From Peptostreptococcaceae bacterium pGA-8 (lineage in GTDB: Bacteria > Bacillota > Clostridia > Peptostreptococcales > Anaerovoracaceae), in assembly GCA_900112915.1 (NCBI GenBank), contig FONK01000001.1:1-64000 (forward strand): a DNA stretch of 64,000 bases, given 5' to 3'. Both the position numbers and the translations under genes were made by a program. Below, piece by piece: positions 1-10,138 of this stretch (positions within the stretch are counted from its first letter, which is position 1; each line of letters begins with the position of its first letter). The notes under the pieces were generated by a model. The model did no database searches. It was not told the DNA's origin and saw only the letters and a list, made by a program, of their open reading frames with translations.

Positions 1-1684
<1,684 letters not shown>

Positions 1685-1750
1685 AATGGTTTACGGAAGT
1701 GATAACATTATTTAGTTTTGAGAGTGCAAGCTTTCAGAAAAATATTTAAA

Positions 1751-1866
1751 TCCGGTGACTATAGCGAGGAGGTCACACCTGTTCCCATCTCGAACACAGT
1801 AGTTAAGCTCCTCTGCGCCTATGATACTTGGTGGGTGACTGCCTGGGAAAGCGGGTCGTTGCCGGT
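1751..1866 (+). rRNA. rrf: 5S ribosomal RNA
   Basis: About 116 nt. The ends TCCGGTGAC and GTTGCCGG pair as helix I. The conserved loop CCCATCTCGAACACAG lies at 1784-1799 and TGGGAAAGCGGGTCG at 1845-1859. It sits 3' of 23S and before a terminator, so it closes the rrn operon. No tRNA gene is seen between 23S and 5S or after 5S. Confidence 0.95.
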
Positions 1867-1875
1867 TATTAAAAA

Positions 1876-1913
1876 AAGGATCGTCGAAATTAGTTTCGAC
1901 GGTTCTTTTTCTT
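1876..1913 (+). terminator. rrn operon terminator
   Basis: Inverted repeat GTCGAAA / TTTCGAC (1883-1889 and 1894-1900) extended by G-U pairs, followed by a T-rich run (1906-1914), directly after the 5S gene. Confidence 0.85.
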
Positions 1914-1931
1914 TATATTGTTTTTTATGAG

Positions 1932-1960
1932 TAGTTAAAAAAGGTAATATATGGTATAAT
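1932..1960 (+). promoter_or_regulatory. Sigma-A-type promoter for the tmk gene block
   Basis: A perfect -10 box TATAAT (1955-1960) with a weak -35 box TAGTTA 17 bases upstream, ahead of the first gene of the block at 1992. Confidence 0.5.
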
Positions 1961-1991
1961 TGTATGATATTGCAATTAAGGGGAGTACACC

Positions 1992-2267
1992 ATGTTCACT
2001 GTATTTAAAATAGCTTTTGCAGTTCTTCTGACAGTTCCTTTTGTGTATTTGGCATTGTATCTTTTTAGAAGTACAATGATAGAAATGCGGAGAAAGAATG
2101 AACAGGAGGCAAAGGAAGCAAGATTAAATTCTCAGTTTGGCTTAGGCAGCGGTTTTGAGAATCCTTCTAATAAGCGGCGGAATGGGCTAAAGGACACAAA
2201 TAGTCCATACACCTATAGGGGGAAGTACAAGAGCCCGTATTCAAATCCTTATGGTAGGAGGAAGTAA
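1992..2267 (+). CDS. Small membrane-anchored protein of unknown function
   Basis: A 91-residue protein with one N-terminal membrane segment (about residues 4-26) and then a charged, low-complexity tail rich in Arg, Lys, Asn and Tyr that should lie in the cytoplasm. The start follows AAGGGGAG 7-8 bases upstream. The gene ends two bases before tmk, so the two are very likely co-transcribed. No known family is recognised. The neighbourhood (nucleotide kinase, clamp-loader subunit, RicT) does not define a role. Being the first gene after an rrn terminator and a good promoter, it appears to be a genuine leader gene and not a chance frame. Confidence 0.75.
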   Translation: MFTVFKIAFAVLLTVPFVYLALYLFRSTMIEMRRKNEQEAKEARLNSQFGLGSGFENPSNKRRNGLKDTNSPYTYRGKYKSPYSNPYGRRK

Positions 2268-2269
2268 GC

Positions 2270-2905
2270 ATGGCCGGAGGTATATTTATTTCTATTGAAG
2301 GGGCTGATGGAGCAGGAAAGTCTACACAGGTCTCTCTCATTAAAGAGTTTTTAGAAAAATCCTTTGGGGATAGAGAGGTTATCTTTACAAGAGAACCCGG
2401 CGGCACGACTATCGGTGAAAGTATCAGGGCGTTGATTCTGGATCCTAAGAATGAAGCTATGTCAGATATGGCAGAGGCTCTTTTGTATGCTGCATCGAGG
2501 GCTCAGCATGTTAAACAAGTGATAAAACCGGCTTTAGATGCGGGAAAAATTGTGATTTGCGATCGATTTATAGATTCAAGTATTGCATATCAGGGATATG
2601 GCAGAAAGTTGGGGGACTGTGTCAGGGTAATCAACGAATATGCCGTTGAAGGTGTTATGCCGGACTTAACCATATATATATCCGTGACACCTGAGGTGAG
2701 CAAGGCACGAGTTATGGACGGAAGAGAGCTGGATCGCCTTGAACTTGAGGAGCTTGAATTTTTTGAGAGAGTTTATGACGGATATTGCAAGCTTGAAAAA
2801 ATCTATGGCAATAGATTTTTTGTTGTGGATGGCAGTCAGACTGTTGAGAAGGTTGCCGACGAGATTAGGGCAAAGCTTGGAGATTTTTTGAGGGAATTTA
2901 AGTAG
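2270..2905 (+). CDS. tmk: Thymidylate kinase
   Basis: Phosphorylates dTMP to dTDP with ATP in the cytoplasm, an essential step of dTTP supply for replication. At 211 residues it has normal family length. The P-loop GADGAGKST lies at residues 11-19, the dTMP-binding REPGG at 41-45, and the DRF motif that positions the substrate phosphate near residue 98. Start chosen at the ATG seven bases after AGGAGG. It is followed one base later by the delta-prime-like gene, an order common in Clostridia and Bacilli. Confidence 0.95.
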   Translation: MAGGIFISIEGADGAGKSTQVSLIKEFLEKSFGDREVIFTREPGGTTIGESIRALILDPKNEAMSDMAEALLYAASRAQHVKQVIKPALDAGKIVICDRFIDSSIAYQGYGRKLGDCVRVINEYAVEGVMPDLTIYISVTPEVSKARVMDGRELDRLELEELEFFERVYDGYCKLEKIYGNRFFVVDGSQTVEKVADEIRAKLGDFLREFK

Positions 2906-2906
2906 T

Positions 2907-3710
2907 ATGTCCTTGAAGGAATATGTTGAGTACAATCAAATATTGGATTTGCACAAGGCCATAGAAGCCGGTAATATTTTCCACGCATATATTTTAGAAG
3001 GCGGCAGAGGTGTTGATACCGGTGAGCTGGCGAAGGGGTTGATTAAGGCTGTTTTGCACAAAACAGCTGCAGGTCGGACAGGTGAGGCTCTATGCAGGAG
3101 GCTTGATAATGGCAATTATTTGGACTTGTATGAGGTTTATCCGGCAACGGAGGGAACAGTAAAAACAGAGCAGATTGGAGAGCTGATACGAAATCTTTCC
3201 AGGGCTTCTCTGGACGGAAATTATAAGTTTGCCGTTATTTATGAGGCGGATAAGCTGAGCGAAGAGGCACAGAATAAGTTTTTGAAGACCTTAGAGGAGC
3301 CTACCCCTCATACAGTTATAATTTTGTTGTGTCACAATGTGAATAACCTTTTACCTACAATTAAGTCACGCTGCATATATGTTTCAGCGGGAGACTATTT
3401 TGATAGAGGCTCTGAGGCAGAGCAGAGCAGTCAGTATGCACAGCTGGCAGAAGAAATTTTTTCCATGGTCAGAGAGAAATCGTATTTCTACAAAATAAAG
3501 GAAAAGCTTGACAAGGGGACCGGAAGCAGAGACGGAGCTATGAAGTTTTTGGATGCCTTTGAGGTTATGGTCGGGGAGAGATTGCTGAAGGACAGACTTT
3601 CCCAGGTTGAAAAGGAAATTAAAGCCATTGAAGATGCCAGGCGCAGCATCTTGGAAAATGTGAACTATAAATATGCCCTGAGGGCGATGATTTTAAAAAT
3701 TGGAGGATAG
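2907..3710 (+). CDS. holB: DNA polymerase III delta-prime subunit-like protein
   Basis: Clamp-loader family protein of 267 residues, shorter than the roughly 320 usual. The conserved core EEAQNKFLKTLEEP followed by LLPTIKSRC (about residues 115-150) carries the sensor-1/SRC region that contacts the partner ATPase. The cysteine cluster of the zinc module normally found in HolB/DnaX-type proteins is missing, and no Walker A is seen, as expected for a non-ATPase clamp-loader subunit. Its place between tmk and ricT is the classical holB position. It is probably part of the beta-clamp loading complex at the replication fork. Confidence 0.85.
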   Translation: MSLKEYVEYNQILDLHKAIEAGNIFHAYILEGGRGVDTGELAKGLIKAVLHKTAAGRTGEALCRRLDNGNYLDLYEVYPATEGTVKTEQIGELIRNLSRASLDGNYKFAVIYEADKLSEEAQNKFLKTLEEPTPHTVIILLCHNVNNLLPTIKSRCIYVSAGDYFDRGSEAEQSSQYAQLAEEIFSMVREKSYFYKIKEKLDKGTGSRDGAMKFLDAFEVMVGERLLKDRLSQVEKEIKAIEDARRSILENVNYKYALRAMILKIGG

Positions 3711-3717
3711 GCAGTTT

Positions 3718-4623
3718 ATGATAAAAGTTGTTGGTGTCAAATTTAAAAGTACGGGGAAAACCTACTATTTTGACCCAGGTTGTATCGATGTAGAGCAAGG
3801 CGACATGGTAATCGTTGAGACAGCCAGAGGGCTTGAATTTGGTAATGTTTGTTTGGGGATTACTGAAGTTAAGAATGAGGATGTTGTTAAGCCATTGAAG
3901 AAGGTTGTAAGAATTGCCAATGATAATGATATAAAGAAGCATCAGGAGCATGAGGCAAAGAAGGCAGATGCCATGGCGAAGTGTCAAGAGCTGGTGGAAA
4001 AGCACAAGCTGGAAATGAAGCTGGTTGATGTGGAATTTACCTTTGACAGCTGCAAAATAATTTTCTATTTTACAGCGGAGGGCAGAATTGACTTTAGAGA
4101 GTTGGTTAAGGACTTAGCTGCAGCCTTTAGAATGAGAATTGAGCTGAGACAGGTTGGAGCCAGAGATGAGGCAAAAATGCTTGGCGGTGTCGGGAATTGC
4201 GGCAAAGGTCTGTGCTGTGCTACATGGCTTTCAGACTTTCAGCCTGTGTCAATTAAAATGGCGAAGACTCAGAATCTATCTTTAAATCCTGCAAAGATTT
4301 CAGGTATTTGCGGAAGGCTCATGTGCTGCTTGAAGTATGAGAATGATTTATACACTGAAATGAGGAAGGGCATGCCTGATAATGGGGAAAAGGTTAAAAC
4401 GCCGTCAGGTATGGGAAAAGTTTTTGATACCAATATTCTTGAGGGTAAGGTTCGAGTAAGGCTGATGACCGGCGAAAAGGAAGACAATGGAGCTGACAAG
4501 CTGGACTCGGAGATTTTGGTCTTTGATAAAAGTGAAATCAGACGCACTAAAGGTCAAAAAAAGCCGAATGATACTCAACAAGAGGAAATGACAGAGGAAA
4601 TTAAGAAGCTGATGCAGGATTAA
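3718..4623 (+). CDS. ricT: PSP1-domain protein RicT (YaaT)
   Basis: A 301-residue PSP1 family protein. In Bacillus, RicT works with RicA and RicF as an iron-sulfur complex that supports RNase Y-dependent mRNA maturation and affects sporulation and competence phosphorelays. Visible here is the conserved cysteine-rich core NCGKGLCC followed by ICGRLMCCLKYE (about residues 160-208), with the cysteines proposed to bind the cluster. The start at 3718 is preferred over an ATG at 3700 because GGAGG (3702-3706) lies inside the longer version and is correctly spaced from 3718. It follows the holB stop by seven bases and precedes a methyltransferase by two, so it is operonic. Confidence 0.9.
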   Translation: MIKVVGVKFKSTGKTYYFDPGCIDVEQGDMVIVETARGLEFGNVCLGITEVKNEDVVKPLKKVVRIANDNDIKKHQEHEAKKADAMAKCQELVEKHKLEMKLVDVEFTFDSCKIIFYFTAEGRIDFRELVKDLAAAFRMRIELRQVGARDEAKMLGGVGNCGKGLCCATWLSDFQPVSIKMAKTQNLSLNPAKISGICGRLMCCLKYENDLYTEMRKGMPDNGEKVKTPSGMGKVFDTNILEGKVRVRLMTGEKEDNGADKLDSEILVFDKSEIRRTKGQKKPNDTQQEEMTEEIKKLMQD

Positions 4624-4625
4624 TT

Positions 4626-5381
4626 ATGACTCTTAGACTAGATGATACAGGATTTTTCAATAAGGATATCGGAAAAGGAAATATAAAGATTTATCAGGAT
4701 AGTGATATTTTTTGTTACGGTGTCGATGCAGTGATTTTAGCGGATTTTGCAGCAGGTCGGAAGAGCTTCAACAGGATTTTGGACCTGGGAACAGGCAATG
4801 GAGTCATTCCATTGATATTGAGCCACAAAACATCTGCCTCGTATATAGTCGGTATTGAGGTGCAAGAGAAATCCTACGGACTGGCTGTAAAAAATGCAGA
4901 GTTTAATGAGCTTTCCCATAGGGTGCAGTTTGTATTGGGAAATGTCAATGATGCAAATTCCGGAATGCAGGCTCTACGGGATGAAAGCTTTGACGCTGTA
5001 ACCTGTAATCCTCCCTATTTCACCAATGGGGCATCAGTTGTCAGCAAAAATCCGGAGGTTGCCATTGCCAGACAAGAGGTTTTGGCAGGACTTGAGGATT
5101 TTTTGTTGTATGGGAAAAGAAAGCTCAGGGATAAGGGAGAATTCTTCCTCATACATAGGCCGGAGCGGTTGGTGGATATTTTGAGCCTGGGAAGGCAGTT
5201 TGGACTAGAGGCCAGGGAGATTAGGCTAGTGGCAAATAAAGCTGCTGAGAAGCCTAAAATGGTCCTTGTAAGGATGATTAAAGGCGGCGGAAGGAATTTA
5301 ACTATTCTTGAGCCACTGATTATTCATAAGGACGATGGAAGCTATACGGATGAGATTTTGAAAATCTATGAGAGAATTTAG
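4626..5381 (+). CDS. tRNA1(Val) (adenine-37-N6)-methyltransferase-like protein
   Basis: A 251-residue AdoMet-dependent methyltransferase. Motif I DLGTGNG is at residues 53-59 and the amino-methyltransferase motif NPPY near residue 131, followed by F. This is the arrangement of TrmN6/YfiC/YabB proteins, which methylate N6 of A37 in a valine tRNA. In Bacillota this gene regularly follows ricT, as here. The exact tRNA substrate is inferred from the family; another small RNA substrate cannot be excluded. Confidence 0.82.
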   Translation: MTLRLDDTGFFNKDIGKGNIKIYQDSDIFCYGVDAVILADFAAGRKSFNRILDLGTGNGVIPLILSHKTSASYIVGIEVQEKSYGLAVKNAEFNELSHRVQFVLGNVNDANSGMQALRDESFDAVTCNPPYFTNGASVVSKNPEVAIARQEVLAGLEDFLLYGKRKLRDKGEFFLIHRPERLVDILSLGRQFGLEAREIRLVANKAAEKPKMVLVRMIKGGGRNLTILEPLIIHKDDGSYTDEILKIYERI

Positions 5382-5406
5382 TTGAGTCTTTGAGGATAAT
5401 TTTTTA

Positions 5407-5435
5407 TTGCTAAATAATGGAAAATAAACTATAAT
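5407..5435 (+). promoter_or_regulatory. Sigma-A-type promoter
   Basis: TTGCTA (5407-5412), 17-base spacer, perfect TATAAT (5430-5435), 27 bases upstream of the next start. It probably drives the membrane protein, AbrB and perhaps the guaB-guaA genes. Confidence 0.6.
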
Positions 5436-5461
5436 CTATAAAAACGGATGGAGGAAATTAT

Positions 5462-5788
5462 ATGCTTACGATTGAACTTAAGGATTTATTAGTTGGAGCA
5501 GTGCTGGTTGCATTATTTGTTCTTGTGATTTATTTGATTGTTTTGGTTGCGAATATGATTCAAACAGTTAAGAAGGCCAATGCAATGCTAGATGACAGCA
5601 AGGTGATTTCCGGAATTGCTGCAGAGAGGGCCAATCAGTTAAATGATGTTGTTTCAGACGTGGCGGAGTCAGTGGCCGGTTTTGCAACCTCTTTTAATGG
5701 GAATGAAAGCGTTATAAGCTCCATTAAGGGTTTAACCAGAGCAGTAAAAAGTGTTGCAAATACTGTTAGAAAAAGAAGAGAAAAGTAG
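5462..5788 (+). CDS. DUF948-like membrane protein
   Basis: A 108-residue protein with one membrane helix (about residues 10-32), followed by a hydrophilic region with heptad-like spacing and a basic C-terminus ending RKRREK. This is the pattern of short DUF948/YtxG-like general-stress membrane proteins. The function is unknown. It has a good GGAGG site and ends eight bases before the AbrB gene, so the two are probably one unit. Family assignment rests on architecture only. Confidence 0.6.
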   Translation: MLTIELKDLLVGAVLVALFVLVIYLIVLVANMIQTVKKANAMLDDSKVISGIAAERANQLNDVVSDVAESVAGFATSFNGNESVISSIKGLTRAVKSVANTVRKRREK

Positions 5789-5796
5789 GTGATGAT

Positions 5797-6039
5797 ATGA
5801 AAACTACCGGAATTGTAAGACCTGTAGATGCTCTCGGGAGAGTCGTAATCCCTGTTGAACTTAGACGCAATTTGGAAATAAGTACAGATGATTTGTTGGA
5901 AATTTATGTGGATGGGTCATATATCATTCTTAAGAAGCATGAGGTATCGTGCATTTTCTGTGGATCAAAGGATGAAATTGAAACCGTCCATGGAAAGAAT
6001 ATTTGTAAAAAATGCTTGAAAGAGCTTAAGTCTTTATAA
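5797..6039 (+). CDS. AbrB/MazE-type transcription regulator with zinc-ribbon tail
   Basis: An 80-residue protein. Residues 1-47 form a swapped-hairpin AbrB DNA-binding domain (GIVRPVDALGRVVIPVELRR). The C-terminus has a CxxC-CxxC pair (CIFC, CKKC), suggesting a small zinc ribbon as in clostridial AbrB/SpoVT-like regulators. Such proteins act as dimers on AT-rich promoters during growth-phase transitions. It lies 24 bases before guaB; whether it regulates guaB-guaA is not shown. Confidence 0.85.
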   Translation: MKTTGIVRPVDALGRVVIPVELRRNLEISTDDLLEIYVDGSYIILKKHEVSCIFCGSKDEIETVHGKNICKKCLKELKSL

Positions 6040-6063
6040 AAACATAACTACTGAGGAGGAATA

Positions 6064-7572
6064 ATGGCAAAATTTTTTAATGAACCATCAAGAACCTTTA
6101 ATGAATATTTGTTAGTACCGGGATATTCATCAAAGGAGTGCAGAATTGAAAATGTTGATTTAAGCACACCGATTGTAAAATATAAAAAGGGTGAAGAGCC
6201 TAAGATTAAGGCTAATATCCCCCTGGTTTCTGCAGTAATGCAGGCTGTTTCTGACGATAAAATGGCTGTTGCATTGGCTAGAGAAGGGGGAATTTCTTTT
6301 ATTTTTGGTTCTCAGACTATAGAAAACCAAGCCGAAATGGTTAGAAAGGTAAAGGATCACAAGGCCGGATTTGTTAGAAGTGACAGTAATCTTAGACCGG
6401 ATCAGACCTTGGCTGATGTCCTTGACCTGAAGGCAAGAAGAGGGCATTCAACTATTGCAATTACTGACGATGGCACTGCAGAGGGTAGAATTGTAGGCCT
6501 TGTTACAAGCAGAGACTATAGAATTAGCAGAATGGCTCCAGGTACTAAAATTTCAGAGTTTATGACACCGTTTGACAAGCTCATTTACGCGGAGGATGGA
6601 TGTACTTTAAGTGAGGCTAACGATATGCTTTGGGATAATAAGCTTAATGCACTTCCAATTATTGATAAAAATCAGAGACTCACTCATTTTGTATTCAGAA
6701 AGGACTACGACAACCATAAGTCTAATCCCAATGAGCTTTTAGATGAGCACAAAAGATATGTTGTTGGAGCCGGTATCAATACAAGAGACTACGAGGAAAG
6801 AATCCCTGCACTGGTTGAAGCCGGAGTAGATGTTCTTTGTATAGATTCATCGGAGGGTTTCTCAGAATGGCAGGCTGATACCCTTGCTTGGACAAGGGCA
6901 AAGTACGGTGACGACATTAAAATCGGTGCCGGAAATGTTGTAGATAGGGAAGGCTTTATGTATCTTGCCGAGGCCGGTGCTGATTTTGTTAAGATAGGTA
7001 TCGGTGGCGGATCAATTTGTATAACAAGAGAGCAGAAGGGCATTGGTAGAGGACAGGCGTCTGCTGTCATTGAGGTGGCGGCTGCACGAGACGAATATTT
7101 TGAGAAAACCGGTATTTATGTTCCGATTTGCTCTGACGGCGGTATTGTATATGACTATCATATGACCCTTGCACTGGCTATGGGAGCAGACTTTATTATG
7201 CTCGGCAGATATTTTGCCAGATTTGATGAATCACCTTCAAACAAGCTCAATATCAACGGAAATTATGTCAAGGAGTATTGGGGTGAGGGCTCAAACAGAG
7301 CTAGAAACTGGCAGCGATATGACCTTGGCGGAGATGCAAAGATGAAGTTTGAAGAAGGCGTTGATTCATATGTTCCATACGCCGGCTCACTTCATGACAA
7401 TGTAACACTTTCTTTGAACAAGGTTAAGGCAACAATGTGTAACTGTGGTCTTTTAACTATTAACGACCTGCAGAGGGATGCTAAATTGACTCTTGTTTCT
7501 GCGACAAGTATTGTTGAAGGCGGAGCTCACGATGTTATCCTGCGTGACTCATCACAAAATGGAATTAGATAG
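6064..7572 (+). CDS. guaB: Inosine-5'-monophosphate dehydrogenase
   Basis: Oxidises IMP to XMP with NAD+, the committed step to GMP. The 502-residue protein has the (beta/alpha)8 barrel interrupted by a pair of CBS domains (about residues 96-220). The active-site loop reads [10 protein letters not shown] with the catalytic cysteine at residue 319, and the flap carries the Arg418-Tyr419 dyad (NWQRYDLGG). The loop has GGGS where most bacterial enzymes have GPGS. Loop sequence and numbering match the Tritrichomonas foetus type of enzyme as I recall it. GuaA follows after 17 bases, giving a guaB-guaA operon for IMP to GMP. Confidence 0.96.
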   Translation: MAKFFNEPSRTFNEYLLVPGYSSKECRIENVDLSTPIVKYKKGEEPKIKANIPLVSAVMQAVSDDKMAVALAREGGISFIFGSQTIENQAEMVRKVKDHKAGFVRSDSNLRPDQTLADVLDLKARRGHSTIAITDDGTAEGRIVGLVTSRDYRISRMAPGTKISEFMTPFDKLIYAEDGCTLSEANDMLWDNKLNALPIIDKNQRLTHFVFRKDYDNHKSNPNELLDEHKRYVVGAGINTRDYEERIPALVEAGVDVLCIDSSEGFSEWQADTLAWTRAKYGDDIKIGAGNVVDREGFMYLAEAGADFVKIGIGGGSICITREQKGIGRGQASAVIEVAAARDEYFEKTGIYVPICSDGGIVYDYHMTLALAMGADFIMLGRYFARFDESPSNKLNINGNYVKEYWGEGSNRARNWQRYDLGGDAKMKFEEGVDSYVPYAGSLHDNVTLSLNKVKATMCNCGLLTINDLQRDAKLTLVSATSIVEGGAHDVILRDSSQNGIR

Positions 7573-7589
7573 GTAGTGTTAGGTAATAT

Positions 7590-9131
7590 ATGGTAAATGA
7601 AATGATAATGGTTATTGACTTTGGTGGTCAATATAACCAGTTAATTGCAAGGCGTGTAAGGGAATGTGGAGTTTATTGCCAGATTCATCCTTATACTATT
7701 TCTGTGGAAAAAATTAGGGAAATGGCTCCGAAAGGAATAATTTTGACAGGAGGTCCCAATAGTGTCTATGACGAAAAATCTCCTCATGCCGGCAAGGAGC
7801 TTTTTCAGCTGGGAATTCCTATTCTTGGAATTTGCTATGGAGCACAGCTAATGGCCCATACATTAGGTGGTAAGGTCGCTACAGCGCCAACCAGTGAGTA
7901 TGGCAAAACTCTTGTGAAGCTTAAAGCGGACGGAGCTTTATTTAGGGTGCTTCCAAGTGAGGCTGTATGCTGGATGAGCCATACGGATTATATAGAAGAT
8001 GTCCCTGTAGGATTTAAAATAACCGGCAGCACTGATGTCTGTCCGGTTGCGGCAATGGAAAATGACGCTGAAAAGCTTTATGCATTTCAGTTTCACCCTG
8101 AGGTGACACATTCCGTTTATGGAAGAGATATGCTTAAGTCATTTGTATATGGACCTTGTGGCTGCCGGGGAAGCTGGAAGATGGACTCTTTTGTTCGAGA
8201 AGCCATTGACGGCATTAAGGAAAAAGTGGGAGATGGCAAGGCATTGTGTGCACTTTCCGGTGGAGTTGACTCCAGCGTGGCGGCAGTGCTGATGTCAAAG
8301 GCTATAGGAAAGCAGCTTACTTGCGTATTTGTTGACCACGGGCTTTTGAGAAAAAATGAAGCTGATGAGGTTGAAGCTATCTTCGGAGAAGCTGGTAATT
8401 ACGATTTAAACTTTGTGAGGGTCAACGCTCAAGAAAGATTTTACAAAAAATTGGCAGGCGTTATAGAGCCTGAAGAAAAGCGAAAGATAATTGGCGAGGA
8501 ATTCATCAGGGTTTTTGAAGAAGAAGCCAAGAAAATCGGTGCGGTAGATTTTCTTGTTCAGGGAACTATATATGCTGATGTAATTGAGAGCGGTTTAGGC
8601 CAGTCGGCAGTAATCAAGTCACATCACAATGTTGGCGGACTGCCTGATTATGTGGATTTTAAGGAGATAATTGAACCTTTAAGGGATTTATTTAAGGATG
8701 AGGTAAGGAAGGTCGGCTTAGAGCTTGGACTTCCTGAGCACCTTGTTTTTAGGCAGCCTTTCCCCGGCCCGGGACTTGGTGTAAGAATCATTGGTGAGGT
8801 CAATGCTGATAAGGTTAAAATCGTACAGGATGCTGACCATATCTTCCGTGAAGAGGTTAAAAATTGGGGTCTTGAGGGTGAAATTAACCAGTACTTCGCA
8901 GCTCTGACAAACATGAAATCAGTTGGCGTTATGGGCGACTTCAGGACCTATGACTATGCTATTGCTCTTAGAGCTGTTACTACTGAGGACTTTATGACGG
9001 CTGAGTCAGCGAAGCTTCCTTGGGATTTAATTGAAAAGGTTACTACAAGAATTGTAAACGAGGTGGATCATGTGAACAGGGTGTTATATGATTGCACAGG
9101 AAAACCGCCAGGAACGGTGGAGTTTGAGTAA
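7590..9131 (+). CDS. guaA: GMP synthase (glutamine-hydrolysing), full length
   Basis: Converts XMP to GMP using glutamine and ATP. The 513-residue protein has an N-terminal class I amidotransferase domain (nucleophile in GICYGAQL, about residue 82; FHPEVTHS His near 170), a central ATP pyrophosphatase domain (SGGVDSSV near 225) and the C-terminal dimerisation domain ending [10 protein letters not shown]. It is co-transcribed with guaB. The 3' end of guaA genes is a common integration target, and the DNA directly after this stop codon looks like a mobile-element end. A second, shorter guaA lies at 29638. Confidence 0.97.
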   Translation: MVNEMIMVIDFGGQYNQLIARRVRECGVYCQIHPYTISVEKIREMAPKGIILTGGPNSVYDEKSPHAGKELFQLGIPILGICYGAQLMAHTLGGKVATAPTSEYGKTLVKLKADGALFRVLPSEAVCWMSHTDYIEDVPVGFKITGSTDVCPVAAMENDAEKLYAFQFHPEVTHSVYGRDMLKSFVYGPCGCRGSWKMDSFVREAIDGIKEKVGDGKALCALSGGVDSSVAAVLMSKAIGKQLTCVFVDHGLLRKNEADEVEAIFGEAGNYDLNFVRVNAQERFYKKLAGVIEPEEKRKIIGEEFIRVFEEEAKKIGAVDFLVQGTIYADVIESGLGQSAVIKSHHNVGGLPDYVDFKEIIEPLRDLFKDEVRKVGLELGLPEHLVFRQPFPGPGLGVRIIGEVNADKVKIVQDADHIFREEVKNWGLEGEINQYFAALTNMKSVGVMGDFRTYDYAIALRAVTTEDFMTAESAKLPWDLIEKVTTRIVNEVDHVNRVLYDCTGKPPGTVEFE

Positions 9132-9209
9132 CAGAAGCAAATATGTTACTGCTATAGCGCTGTTGAAAACAGTGGGGTTAGCGGTTTTATAGCGTGAAAA
9201 ATGACTCGC

Positions 9210-9235
9210 TGATACTGTTTTGATACTAAAAAGTT
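9210..9235 (+). repeat. Element-end repeat (paired TGATACT), copy 1
   Basis: Contains TGATACTGTTTTGATACT then AAAAAGTT: two TGATACT units 11 bases apart, one helical turn. The same motif is at 30698 and 42517. It is probably an arm-type binding site for the tyrosine integrase. Confidence 0.65.
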
Positions 9236-9237
9236 TA

Positions 9238-9270
9238 GAAAGCCTTCCATCGTTTTGATGGGAGGCTTTT
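9238..9270 (+). terminator. Terminator behind guaA
   Basis: Hairpin AAAGCCTTCCATC / GATGGGAGGCTTTT with a T-rich end. A near-identical copy lies behind the second guaA at 30771. Confidence 0.8.
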
Positions 9271-9336
9271 GTGGAAATGGTGGGTGACAAATTAGAATTG
9301 TAGGAATATTAATATTATTGAATTTCAGAGGTGAAA

Positions 9337-9471
9337 ATGATGGATAGAATCACATTAGTAATTGGGAATTCCGATTATTCGAATGTAGGCAAGTTGAATA
9401 ATCCTAAAAATGATGCTAACGATATTGCTAGTATTTTGCGCAAGCTCAACCTATTAAAGGAGAAGAGTTGA
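9337..9471 (+). pseudogene. N-terminal fragment of a caspase-like (peptidase C14) protein
   Basis: A 44-codon frame starting ATG ATG after AGAGGTG. It reads ITLVIGNSDYSNVGKLNNP then KNDANDIASILRKL and stops. This is the first strand and helix of the caspase/metacaspase fold (ALVIGN.Y, L..P.NDA.D...L), whose catalytic His-Cys dyad would lie much further on. Only the start survives; the following 79 bases do not continue the fold. It is a degraded cargo gene. Bacterial caspase-like proteins often act in defence or cell death, but this fragment cannot be active. Confidence 0.65.
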
Positions 9472-9550
9472 AAATTGAAGCCTCTTTAATTTCAGAAATG
9501 AATGATGGGAATTTGAAAGATTAAATTATGTTTTTTGTGAGGTTGATTAA

Positions 9551-10018
9551 GTGAACAATTATAAAATAAACAATATTAATGATAAATTGAAACTCCCTTT
9601 TGAACTATTTAGTATTGATGTAATCAAGAGTAGACTGGAAGAATTAAAAAAAGAAGATAATCCTATTAGTAATTTTTATGAATTAGATAAAGCAACAAAG
9701 AAAAAAATTAGAGAAAATGGTTATCAGGATAATGCTCGTTTTTTTGCTTATATTAAATTTTTAAATGTTAATGGTGATAAATATGGGCTTGTTGGGGGTA
9801 AAACAAATTACACCTCTCCAGATTTAGATTTCAGTAAGAACTATGGAAATTCACTGACGTCTTTTGCAAGAAAGTTTTTAAGTGATAAAGATTTAAATTG
9901 GGATGATACCATTATTATTATTGAACACATTCCAACCAATAATAAAGAAAGTGATAATGAGATGGCATTATTTATAGAATTTTTCTTACAACGAGAATTT
10001 AATTTGTTTGATTGTTAA
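9551..10018 (+). CDS. Hypothetical protein, possibly GIY-YIG-like
   Basis: A 155-residue protein starting at a GTG with GAGG upstream. No family is recognised with certainty. The core KYGLVGGKTNY, then ARKFL, then NNKESDNEMALFIEFFLQRE and a C-terminal FNLFDC recall the strand-helix pattern of GIY-YIG nuclease-like domains, which have a catalytic Glu in such a helix, but the diagnostic GIY and YIG strands are not clear. It is very AT-rich compared with the guaA side and lies inside the island remnant, so it is likely acquired cargo. Confidence 0.5.
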   Translation: MNNYKINNINDKLKLPFELFSIDVIKSRLEELKKEDNPISNFYELDKATKKKIRENGYQDNARFFAYIKFLNVNGDKYGLVGGKTNYTSPDLDFSKNYGNSLTSFARKFLSDKDLNWDDTIIIIEHIPTNNKESDNEMALFIEFFLQREFNLFDC

Positions 10019-10066
10019 TTATTGTATAAATTCTAGTTTCTTTAAGTCATCGAATAGTGTGAAAAT

Positions 10067-10105
10067 AAAGCACATAACTTTAAGACACGAAAATCTTTAA
10101 GCTAT
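10067..10105 (+). repeat. 39-bp block shared with the IME1 cargo/backbone junction
   Basis: Begins AAAGCACATAACTTTAAGAC; 35 of 39 bases match 31687-31725. In IME1 the block is one side of a hairpin (AGCACATA...TATGTGCT). Here the second arm is destroyed, so the remnant's break lies within this former terminator. Confidence 0.75.
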
Positions 10106-10138
10106 AAATTTTAATCTTTAATGAAAGGAAAAAAGATT

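Larger units (their letters stand above)
9132..10105 (+). mobile_element. Remnant of a guaA-integrated element (left end plus cargo)
   Basis: The DNA just after the guaA stop resembles the DNA just after the second guaA at 30619. It shows CAAATATGTTACTG at the same distance from the stop, then the paired TGATACT repeat (9210), then an almost identical terminator (9238). At 10067-10105 a 39-base block is 35/39 identical to 31687-31725, the boundary between cargo and backbone in IME1. The remnant therefore keeps the left end and its cargo, and breaks off inside the first backbone sequence. Integrase, replication and mobilisation genes are absent. Confidence 0.7.

Noticed and set aside
1718-1930. 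70-codon plus-strand frame
   Set aside because: It overlaps the complete 5S gene and its terminator.
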